Shown: positions 1-4,668 of the stretch, piece after piece
How positions within the stretch are numbered: position 1 is the stretch's first letter
How the letters are laid out: every line of letters begins with the position of its first letter
Assembly (NCBI GenBank): GCA_023151335.1
Contig: JAKLJF010000046.1
Span: 9,805 to 14,945 of the forward strand
Source: Thermoanaerobaculia bacterium
GTDB lineage: Bacteria > Bacteroidota > Bacteroidia > Chitinophagales > Saprospiraceae
Length of the DNA stretch: 5,141 nucleotides
Reading direction: 5' to 3'
Made by a program: the position numbers and the translations under genes
The notes under the pieces: model-generated
The model's database searches: none
Seen by the model: only the letters and a program-made list of their open reading frames with translations
What the model was told of the DNA's origin: nothing

Positions 1-529
1 CGAGTTTGCCCGATTCGGCCATTTCCGTGAGGTTAATGGCGTATTTTTGGAGGGCGTTGTACACGTGCTCGGTAGTCTGTTCGGTTACTTTCCGGCCCTT
101 ACGCAATTCTTTTACGGCAGCCGTCAGCGCTTCGAAAGTAGCGCCCTGCTCGCGCAGCAACCGGGCGGCTTTATCGTTGCCTTTGGCTATGCCGAGCAGC
201 ATCAGTTCGATGGAAATATATTCGTCGCCATAATCCTTCAAAAGGGATTTGGCCGCGGCGATGGCCTTATTGGCTTCGTTGGTCAGGTATTGTTTGTCGG
301 CGCCCGCCACTTTGGGGGTTTCCCATATGAGTTTGTCGAGTTCCTGCTCGAAACGCGGCATGTTGACGCCGGTTTTTTTGAGCAGAAAATCGGTAACAGA
401 ATCGTCCACATTCAGCATACCTTTCAGCAGGTGTGCGGAATCGACGCTCTGTTGTTCGTAGCCGGCAGCAATTTGCTGTGCCTGAAGAATGGCTTCCTGG
501 GCTTTGATGGTGAAGTTATCGTAAGTCAT
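1..529 (-). CDS. clpB: ATP-dependent disaggregase ClpB, N-terminal part (partial, runs off the left edge)
   Basis: ClpB is a cytoplasmic AAA+ hexamer that works with DnaK/DnaJ/GrpE to pull proteins out of aggregates using ATP. The visible 176 residues open with MTYDNFTIKAQEAI and hold the double Clp_N repeat: first repeat about residues 5-75, with SAHLLKGML at 31-39, and second repeat about 80-145, with YISIELMLLGIAKG. The helical linker ending in KYAINLTEMAESGKL follows. In known ClpB proteins this runs directly into DPVIGRDEEI at the start of the first AAA+ domain, so the Walker motifs lie outside the window. The ATG at 527-529 gives the standard family N-terminus. There is no clear Shine-Dalgarno sequence. 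ClpA and ClpC share the Clp_N fold, but the linker wording and the KVTEQTTEHVYNAL segment fit ClpB better. A 143-bp gap separates it from lpxK, so it may have its own promoter. Confidence 0.93.
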   Translation of the reverse strand, partial: MTYDNFTIKAQEAILQAQQIAAGYEQQSVDSAHLLKGMLNVDDSVTDFLLKKTGVNMPRFEQELDKLIWETPKVAGADKQYLTNEANKAIAAAKSLLKDYGDEYISIELMLLGIAKGNDKAARLLREQGATFEALTAAVKELRKGRKVTEQTTEHVYNALQKYAINLTEMAESGKL

Positions 530-546
530 AGTACCGGAACGGGCAG

Positions 547-554
547 CAAATATT
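547..554 (-). promoter_or_regulatory. possible -7 promoter box for clpB
   Basis: Read on the minus strand this is AATATTTG, one base off the Bacteroidota -7 consensus TAnnTTTG. It lies 17 bases before the clpB ATG, which would give a leader of about 10 bases. No convincing -33 TTG element stands 19-21 bases upstream, and the region is A/T-rich enough for such a match by chance. I saw no heat-shock (CIRCE-like) inverted repeat here. Confidence 0.25.
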
Positions 555-637
555 TTTCCATTTCCAAAACAGATTGTTTTTTCGGAAAAAATGGCAGGGA
601 GATCAAACTGCAGATGCCATTTTGTACAAGAAGATTT

Positions 638-658
638 TGTAAAAACGACATTTTTACA
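638..658 (-). terminator. AT-rich hairpin just after lpxK, possible terminator
   Basis: A perfect 8-bp inverted repeat, TGTAAAAA and TTTTTACA around a 5-base loop, begins 15 bases after the lpxK stop codon. It is the only clear hairpin in the 143-bp gap between lpxK and clpB. Each arm contains a run of A or T, so it could work in either direction. The stem is mostly A-T pairs and no long U tract follows on the lpxK strand, so it is a weak candidate for an intrinsic terminator. Confidence 0.35.
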
Positions 659-672
659 GCAATGTCCAGCTT

Positions 673-1740
673 TTAAACTTTAAAATCCAATAAAAACCGC
701 TTCACTTCGGCCTGAAACTCGGCTTCGTCATTGTCGCAAAATTCCACTTCCACGGGCAGTACCCATACGGGCAGATCGTGTTTCCACAGGAAACCCTGGT
801 GCAGTTCGAGCCGGGTGGCGTCTTTTTCGGTCGTCAGAATGATTTTACGCGAACCAGGCATGGCATTGAAGCGGCGCAACACCGTATTCAGGTCGTCTTC
901 ATTGAAGTAGTGATGATCGGAATATTCGAGCGCCTGCACGGAGTTGACTGCCCGGCCGAGGTATTGGAGCAGGTAATCGGTATTGGCAATGGCGCTCACC
1001 AGCAGGATGTCCGTTTGCAGATCGAGGGGGCGGCGTACGTCGGGTCGCAGCAGGTCATAGATAAGACCATAGCGGTAGCGGGTAAAAAACACGCGTTGCC
1101 GGGGAAAGGGGTCTATCTCCCGGATCATATCCTGACGCTGCCGGGCGGTAAGTGCAGGCGGGCATTTGGTAACGATGATCAGGTCGGCCCGGCGGTATTC
1201 GAAGCGGCCTTCGCGAAGCCGCCCGGCGGGCAGCAGCCAGTCGCGGGTGAAGGGCCGGCTGAATTCGGTGAGCAGGATGTTGAGGCCCGGCGTGACGGCA
1301 AGGTGCTGGAAGGCGTCGTCGAGCAGCACGCATTGGGTGTCCGGGTTACGTTTCACCAGTTCCGGTACGCCCAGCGCCCGGCTTTCACTAACGCTTATGG
1401 GTATATCGGGGAATTTGCGTTTGAATTGCAAGGGCTCGTCGCCCGCTTCCGAAGCGCTATCGATCGTACTGACTGGCCGGTAACCCATCGTAGAGCGCCC
1501 GTAACCCCTGCTCAGTACTGCCATGTTGATATACTGGTCGAGCCAGCGCAGCAGATATTCGATATGCGGCGATTTTCCGGCGCCGCCGATACTCAGGTTG
1601 CCAACCGAAATAACCGGCAAATCGAACCGCACGCTGCGCAGCACCCCGATGCGGTACATCAGGTTTCGCAAACCCACACCCAGGCCGTAGAGCAGCGCCA
1701 ACGGCAGCAGGAGTATTCGGATGACAATGTCCTCGGACAT
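673..1740 (-). CDS. lpxK: Tetraacyldisaccharide 4'-kinase LpxK (lipid A synthesis)
   Basis: LpxK phosphorylates the 4' position of tetraacyldisaccharide-1-phosphate with ATP, making lipid IVA on the inner face of the cytoplasmic membrane. The 355 residues have the family layout. A hydrophobic membrane-anchoring helix (about 6-24) is followed by SVGNLSIGGAGKSPH, with the Walker A loop GGAGKSP at 52-58. Then come LSRGYGR (76-82), DEP (101-103), the LLDDAFQH block (139-146) with the paired aspartates D141/D142, LLPAGRLREGR (169-179), SDHHYF (274-279) and TTEKDATRL (303-311). The P-loop has Ser57 where many proteobacterial LpxK proteins have Thr, a conservative change. The length is normal for Bacteroidota members. 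The ATG at 1738-1740 gives the expected N-terminus. DUF4293 ends 61 bp upstream on the same strand with no obvious promoter between them, so the two are probably co-transcribed. The gene implies an LPS-bearing outer membrane. Confidence 0.96.
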   Translation of the reverse strand: MSEDIVIRILLLPLALLYGLGVGLRNLMYRIGVLRSVRFDLPVISVGNLSIGGAGKSPHIEYLLRWLDQYINMAVLSRGYGRSTMGYRPVSTIDSASEAGDEPLQFKRKFPDIPISVSESRALGVPELVKRNPDTQCVLLDDAFQHLAVTPGLNILLTEFSRPFTRDWLLPAGRLREGRFEYRRADLIIVTKCPPALTARQRQDMIREIDPFPRQRVFFTRYRYGLIYDLLRPDVRRPLDLQTDILLVSAIANTDYLLQYLGRAVNSVQALEYSDHHYFNEDDLNTVLRRFNAMPGSRKIILTTEKDATRLELHQGFLWKHDLPVWVLPVEVEFCDNDEAEFQAEVKRFLLDFKV

Positions 1741-1801
1741 GCGGATTGAATGTGCGGTTAGTGGATTTCGAACAACTGGAGGGGAAGTTTATCCCCTGTT
1801 T

Positions 1802-2251
1802 TCATCGCAAACGATCCATCGAACGCACCAGCGCTTCGTCCTTGCGAATAGCGCGGGTGGCCAGCCAGTTGAGCACCAGGGCAAGCAACGGCAACGCCAG
1901 GCCGGCGGCGAATTGGACGGAACTGCCTGCCGGCGCCTGATCGAAAGTAGATTTTGTAGTGAAGGCGACGAGCGCCAGCAGCAGAACGCCGGCTAATGCC
2001 GAGACACCCGCGAGACGAGCCTGCAAGGGTCGGTTTTTGAACAAAAAAATAGCGGCGAGCGACACCGCGGCGCCTAAAACCGTGAGGCCGAGCAGACCGG
2101 GATTGTCGAGGGGATTGAAGACGCCGTCGCTGAGAGCGGGCAGGGTGCGCGAAGGGTCATTGTCCGGAGTTTGCAGATAGGGGAGACCAAACTGGCCGCC
2201 CAACGCGGCGGCAGCCAACAGGAGAAAAACAGATTGTATCCGTTGGATCAT
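1802..2251 (-). CDS. DUF4293 family four-helix membrane protein
   Basis: This is a 149-residue hydrophobic protein of the DUF4293 family, which I know from Bacteroidota and whose biochemical role is not established. The start MIQRIQSVFLLLAA and the charged tail RAIRKDEALVRSMDRLR are the family's recognisable ends. Four membrane segments can be placed at about 7-24, 53-71, 80-97 and 112-131. The loop between the first and second (about 26-50) is polar and rich in Pro, Asp and Asn, so it is likely periplasmic. I chose ATG at 2249-2251 because MIQRIQ is the usual start. An in-frame TTG at 2264-2266 would add five residues, but it falls inside a promoter-like TACATTTG box. There is no clear ribosome binding site. 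It is followed by lpxK after 61 bp, which fits an envelope role, but that is inference only. Confidence 0.85.
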   Translation of the reverse strand: MIQRIQSVFLLLAAAALGGQFGLPYLQTPDNDPSRTLPALSDGVFNPLDNPGLLGLTVLGAAVSLAAIFLFKNRPLQARLAGVSALAGVLLLALVAFTTKSTFDQAPAGSSVQFAAGLALPLLALVLNWLATRAIRKDEALVRSMDRLR

Positions 2252-2263
2252 GTTTTTTTGCGG

Positions 2264-2271
2264 CAAATGTA
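2264..2271 (-). promoter_or_regulatory. -7 promoter box for the DUF4293-lpxK unit
   Basis: On the minus strand this reads TACATTTG, a full match to the Bacteroidota -7 consensus TAnnTTTG, 12 bases before the chosen ATG. It predicts a very short leader. The 21-bp palindrome at 2272-2292 fills the space just upstream, and a T-rich tract on the same strand (2294-2305) stands where a -33 element would be expected. The consensus match is seen directly; promoter activity is inferred. Confidence 0.45.
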
Positions 2272-2292
2272 ACGCCGACTGTCAGTCGGCGT
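2272..2292. repeat. Palindrome copy 1 (9-bp arms, 3-base loop)
   Basis: Arms ACGCCGACT and AGTCGGCGT pair perfectly around the loop GTC. This copy stands apart from the three-unit tandem array at 2319-2414 and lacks its 11-base spacer. It abuts the TACATTTG promoter-like box of the DUF4293 gene. The structure resembles the small extragenic palindromes (REP-like) of other bacteria. The run next to it is A on the plus strand, and on the minus strand the T run comes before the hairpin rather than after it, so it is not a canonical intrinsic terminator. Confidence 0.85.
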
Positions 2293-2318
2293 GAAAAAAA
2301 AATTTAAGGTGGAATTTT

Positions 2319-2414
2319 ACGCCGACTACCAGTCGGCGTGACACGGCGATACGCCGACTACCAGTCGACGTGACACGGCGATACGCCGACTACCAGTCGG
2401 CGTTACACGGCGAA
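2319..2414. repeat. Three-unit 32-bp tandem repeat, each unit a 21-bp palindrome plus 11-bp spacer
   Basis: Units are 2319-2350, 2351-2382 and 2383-2414. Each starts with arms ACGCCGACT and AGTCGGCGT around the loop ACC, followed by the spacer GACACGGCGAT. Units 1 and 2 differ only at 2368 (G to A, which breaks one stem pair). The third unit has a perfect palindrome (2383-2403), but its spacer is TACACGGCGAA, and that spacer is the last codons and the stop of iscA. The array therefore looks like a tandem duplication of a palindrome together with the 3' tip of iscA. No T tract follows the hairpins on the gene strand, so termination would not be of the standard type, though the stacked stems could protect mRNA 3' ends. 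Confidence 0.9.
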
Positions 2415-2585
2415 GCTTTCGCCACAACCGCAGGTACGGGTAGCGTTCGGGTTGTTGAAATGAAAACCCTTGCCGTCCAGGCCGCCGGAAACGACGCTGA
2501 CGCGGACGAAATAGTCGTCGGCAATATGGCCCGACGAACGGATCTCCGATATTTTTTGCTTGGCGCTTTCTGCTACGTAAATCAT
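2403..2585 (-). pseudogene. iscA: Internally deleted A-type Fe-S carrier (IscA/HesB family), 60 residues
   Basis: IscA-type proteins carry Fe-S clusters from the scaffold to client enzymes, using three cysteines (C35, C99 and C101 in E. coli IscA). Here the N-terminal third (MIYVAESAKQKISEI to FVRVSVVSGG, residues 1-35) and the C-terminal third (GGLDGKGFHFNNPNATRTCGCGESFAV) are both typical. They are joined directly, so about 45-50 central residues are absent compared with the usual 106-107. The last two ligands remain as C52 and C54 in CGCGESFAV, but the first cysteine, which normally follows SGG as CSG, is gone. The join at about 2481-2489 is in frame at a GG shared by both flanks, suggesting a deletion between short repeats. 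It follows iscU after 65 bp, the expected place for iscA. It may be a dead remnant, a shortened product, or an assembly collapse. I call it a pseudogene because the core of the fold is missing. Confidence 0.8.
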
Positions 2586-2601
2586 ACTTTAAATGGTTTC
2601 G

Positions 2602-2644
2602 GGTTAACGGGTTCCAGGCGAATCCGGCCCGCAACCCGTTAACC
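2602..2644. repeat. 12-bp inverted repeat between iscU and iscA
   Basis: GGTTAACGGGTT (2602-2613) and AACCCGTTAACC (2633-2644) are perfect complements around a 19-base loop. The structure starts 6 bases after the iscU stop codon and ends 16 bases before the iscA ATG, filling most of the 65-bp gap. In mRNA it would form a strong stem. No U tract follows on the minus strand (the sequence continues CGAAACC), so an mRNA-stability or partial-attenuation role is more plausible than a plain terminator. It is unrelated in sequence to the ACGCCGACT palindromes. Confidence 0.75.
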
Positions 2645-2650
2645 GCTCAT

Positions 2651-3076
2651 TTATGAGGCCGCGGCTTCGGCTTGTACCGTGGCGCTGGCAGTGATGCCAT
2701 TTTTCTCCTGATAGTCTTTAATGGCAGCTTTGATGGCGTCCTCTGCCAGCACGGAGCAGTGGATTTTCACGGGCGGCAGGGCGAGCTCCTCCACGATGTC
2801 CATGTTGTCGATTTTAAGCGCGTCATCAACGGATTTGCCTTTGAGCCACTCTGTAGCCAGCGAAGAAGATGCAATGGCCGAGCCGCAACCGAAGGTTTTG
2901 AACTTGGCGTCGCGGATGGTGCCGGTTTCTTCGTCCACTTCAATTTGCAGGCGCATCACGTCGCCACATTCGGGAGCGCCGACAAGGCCGGTACCCACGT
3001 TTTTTTTATTTTTGTCCAAAACGCCGACGTTCCGGGGGTTCTTAAAATGGTCCAACACTTTTTCGCTGTAAGCCAT
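2651..3076 (-). CDS. iscU: Fe-S cluster assembly scaffold IscU
   Basis: IscU is the cytoplasmic scaffold on which sulfur from IscS and iron are built into a [2Fe-2S] cluster. The 141 residues begin MAYSEKVLDHFKNPRNVG, the standard IscU start. The three cluster cysteines are present: C37 in ECGDV (with D39), C64 in FGCGSA and C107 in HCSVLAEDAI (with H106). LPPVK at 100-104 is the motif bound by the Hsp70-type chaperone HscA in species that have it. The Ala-rich tail (TASATVQAEAAAS) extends past the usual 128 or so residues and is probably disordered. The ATG at 3074-3076 is the only sensible start. The order iscS-iscU-iscA matches classical isc operons. No hscB, hscA or fdx gene follows before DUF4293. 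Confidence 0.97.
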   Translation of the reverse strand: MAYSEKVLDHFKNPRNVGVLDKNKKNVGTGLVGAPECGDVMRLQIEVDEETGTIRDAKFKTFGCGSAIASSSLATEWLKGKSVDDALKIDNMDIVEELALPPVKIHCSVLAEDAIKAAIKDYQEKNGITASATVQAEAAAS

Positions 3077-3104
3077 ATCTGAATATCTGAGTTTTTGATT
3101 TTTG

Positions 3105-3212
3105 TTATTTTTTGTTTTTGCCGGTGAGGCGGTAGTATAGGCCGAGTATGGTGTAATAAATGCGATAGAGCAATTGGGTGAAGGGGTCGGGGGGACTTTG
3201 GATCGGGCTCAT
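3105..3212 (-). CDS. Possible 35-residue small protein between iscS and iscU
   Basis: I do not recognise a family. An ATG at 3210-3212 opens 35 codons ending in TAA at 3105-3107, 28 bp before iscU. The product starts MSPIQSPPDPFTQLL, continues with an aromatic and hydrophobic stretch (LLYRIYYTILGLYYRL, about 14-29) and ends basic (TGKNKK). That pattern fits a small membrane-associated or amphipathic peptide. A TGA lies two codons upstream in frame, so this ATG is the only start. The ORF fills nearly all of the gap between the palindrome behind iscS and iscU. Against it: it is short, has no clear ribosome binding site, and an ATG 7 bases upstream in another frame would compete. The function is unknown and conservation cannot be judged from one sequence. 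Confidence 0.4.
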   Translation of the reverse strand: MSPIQSPPDPFTQLLYRIYYTILGLYYRLTGKNKK

Positions 3213-3237
3213 AGGTCATTTTGTTTTTCCCATTATC

Positions 3238-3258
3238 ACGCCGTCTGACAGAAGGCGT
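3238..3258. repeat. Diverged palindrome copy directly behind iscS
   Basis: Arms ACGCCGTCT and AGAAGGCGT around the loop GAC form a 9-bp stem with a single G/A mismatch (3243 against 3253). The outer ACGCC/GGCGT pairs, the 9-3-9 layout and the GAC/GTC loop match the palindromes at 2272-2403. One inner pair is switched on both arms (A-T to T-A), keeping the stem. It begins 3 bases after the iscS stop codon, comparable to the position of copy 4 at the iscA stop. Confidence 0.65.
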
Positions 3259-3261
3259 TAC

Positions 3262-4482
3262 TTAGTGGGCGCTCCATTCGATTTTAGTCAGGTCCACGCC
3301 TTCTTTGTACATTTCCCAGATGGGGCTGAGTTCGCGCATGTGGTTGACGCCTTCGGTGATGGCTTTAATGGCGAAATCAACCTCTTCTTCCGTGGTAAAA
3401 CGGCCAAGGGAGAGGCGAATGGAGGAGTGTGCCAGGTCATCGCCCAGGCCCATAGCTACCAGCACATAGGAAGGTTCCAGCGAAGCCGAGGTGCAGGCCG
3501 ATCCGGAGGATACGGCGATATTCTGGTTGAAGGTCATCATCAGGCCTTCGCCTTCCACGTGTTTGAAGGAGATATTCGTCACGTGTGGCATCCGGCTGTT
3601 CACATTGCCGTTGATTTTGGTTTCTTCCAGTTGCGTCAGGGCTTTTTCGAGTTTGTCGCGCAGGCGGCTGACGCGTTCGGCATCCTGTGTCATTTCGAGG
3701 CGTGCGATTTCGGCGGCTTTGCCGAAACCCACGATACCGGGCACATTGAGGGTGCCGGAGCGCATGCCGCGTTCGTGACCGCCGCCGTCCATTTGGGCGG
3801 TTACTTTTACCCTCGGGTTTTTACGGCTGACATACAGGGCGCCCACACCTTTTGGGCCGTACATTTTATGTGCCGTGAAAGACATCAGGTGGATACCCAC
3901 TTCGCGGGGATGGGTGGGAATTTTCCCAACAGCCTGTGTGGCGTCGCTGTGGAACAGTACACCGTGTTTTTCACAGATCTGGGCAATTTCCCGCATCGGC
4001 TGAATGACGCCTGTCTCATTGTTGGCCCACATGATCGACACCAGGATGGTGGTTGGGCGGATAGTCGCTTCCAGATCGGCCAGATCGACGAGACCGTCTT
4101 CTTTTACTTTAAGATAGGTCACTTCCGCGCCTGCCTTTTCGAGGTGTTTGCAGGTGTCGAGAATGGCTTTGTGTTCGGTTTCCGCCGTAATGATGTGATT
4201 GCCTTTGCGGGCGTACATTTCGAACACACCCTTCAGGGCGAGGTTGTTGCTTTCCGTGGCGCCGGAGGTAAAAATGATCTCTTTGTCCTCAACATCAAGC
4301 AGTTGTGCAATTTGCTCGCGAGCGTAATCCACCGCTTCTTCTGCTTCCCAACCGAACTGGTGGCTGCGGCTGGCAGCGTTGCCGTGTTTTTCATAAAAAT
4401 AAGGAACCATAGCGTCTACGACGCGGGGATCGCAGGGCGTGGTGGCATTATTATCGAGGTATATCAGTCGACGCTTGTCCAT
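3262..4482 (-). CDS. iscS: Cysteine desulfurase IscS
   Basis: IscS is a PLP-dependent homodimer that converts cysteine to alanine and passes the persulfide sulfur to IscU and other acceptors. The 406 residues match the family's usual length of about 404. Visible landmarks are YLDNNATTP (8-16), TSGATESNN (72-80, cofactor phosphate binding), TETEH-type H104, HSDATQAVGK with D180 (178-187), the PLP lysine K206 in TAHKMYGPKG, RSGTLNVPGIVG (241-252) and the active-site loop SSGSACTSASLEPSYVL with catalytic Cys330. This long-loop form is typical of IscS/NifS rather than SufS. The ATG at 4480-4482 gives the standard start. It is the first gene of the isc cluster and diverges from mutA. No iscR regulator gene is adjacent. 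Confidence 0.97.
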   Translation of the reverse strand: MDKRRLIYLDNNATTPCDPRVVDAMVPYFYEKHGNAASRSHQFGWEAEEAVDYAREQIAQLLDVEDKEIIFTSGATESNNLALKGVFEMYARKGNHIITAETEHKAILDTCKHLEKAGAEVTYLKVKEDGLVDLADLEATIRPTTILVSIMWANNETGVIQPMREIAQICEKHGVLFHSDATQAVGKIPTHPREVGIHLMSFTAHKMYGPKGVGALYVSRKNPRVKVTAQMDGGGHERGMRSGTLNVPGIVGFGKAAEIARLEMTQDAERVSRLRDKLEKALTQLEETKINGNVNSRMPHVTNISFKHVEGEGLMMTFNQNIAVSSGSACTSASLEPSYVLVAMGLGDDLAHSSIRLSLGRFTTEEEVDFAIKAITEGVNHMRELSPIWEMYKEGVDLTKIEWSAH

Positions 4483-4503
4483 GCTGGCAGTTGATCTTTA
4501 TAT

Positions 4504-4518
4504 TTAGATTGAATCTAA
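4504..4518. promoter_or_regulatory. 15-bp palindrome in the iscS leader, candidate operator
   Basis: TTAGATT and AATCTAA are perfect 7-base arms around a single central base. The site lies 21 bases upstream of the iscS ATG and about 16 bases downstream of the TATATTTG box, so it would fall just after the predicted transcription start. A repressor bound there could block transcription. It does not clearly resemble the E. coli IscR sites, and no regulator gene is in the window, so the binding protein is unknown. Confidence 0.45.
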
Positions 4519-4534
4519 GTGTGATTTCGGAATG

Positions 4535-4542
4535 CAAATATA
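4535..4542 (-). promoter_or_regulatory. -7 promoter box for the isc cluster
   Basis: On the minus strand this reads TATATTTG, a full match to the Bacteroidota consensus TAnnTTTG, 52 bases upstream of the iscS ATG. The predicted start near 4528 gives a leader of about 46 bases that contains the palindrome at 4504-4518. I saw no strong TTG-type -33 element at the usual 19-21 base spacing. Confidence 0.5.
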
Positions 4543-4653
4543 ACAGCTTGTTCAGAAAATGGTTTGGGGAATTTTTTCTTTTTCGTTAAAAGTTTTCGGC
4601 TGCCTGACCGCTTTTTTGCCGGCAGACCGGCGTAAAACACGAATGTTAAAATG

Positions 4654-4661
4654 TATATTTG
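4654..4661 (+). promoter_or_regulatory. -7 promoter box for the mutA-like gene
   Basis: TATATTTG matches the TAnnTTTG consensus and ends 7 bases before the ATG at 4669. Transcription would start at or within a few bases of that ATG, giving a nearly leaderless mRNA. It also argues against the in-frame ATG at 4651, which lies upstream of the box. No clear -33 element was found. Confidence 0.45.
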
Positions 4662-4668
4662 CCCGGAC

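Noticed and set aside
47..676. 209-codon plus-strand open frame across clpB and the gap
   Set aside because: Most of it mirrors the ClpB N-terminal domain; the rest is AT-rich intergenic sequence.
778..1749. 323-codon plus-strand open frame across lpxK
   Set aside because: It covers lpxK in antisense, and lpxK has all its catalytic motifs on the other strand. No domain is recognisable.
1780..1797. 6-bp inverted repeat AGGGGA/TCCCCT between DUF4293 and lpxK
   Set aside because: It is short and has no T tract on the gene strand; not strong enough to call a terminator or operator.
2272..2414. CRISPR array
   Set aside because: The repeats are separated by near-identical 11-base spacers, far too short and not unique, and no cas gene is present.
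2272..2414. Standard Rho-independent terminators after iscA
   Set aside because: On the minus strand none of the hairpins is followed by a T run; the T-rich tract at 2294-2305 comes before copy 1 and after a non-T stretch behind copy 2.
2956..3219. 87-codon minus-strand frame starting 7 bases before the 35-codon ORF
   Set aside because: Its second half reads the start of iscU out of frame, and the product has no recognisable pattern. It would overlap iscU by about 120 bases.
3178..4494. 438-codon plus-strand open frame across iscS
   Set aside because: It is antisense to a certain iscS gene; its product is rich in Phe, His and Gly and matches no family I know, as expected for the mirror of a GC-rich gene.
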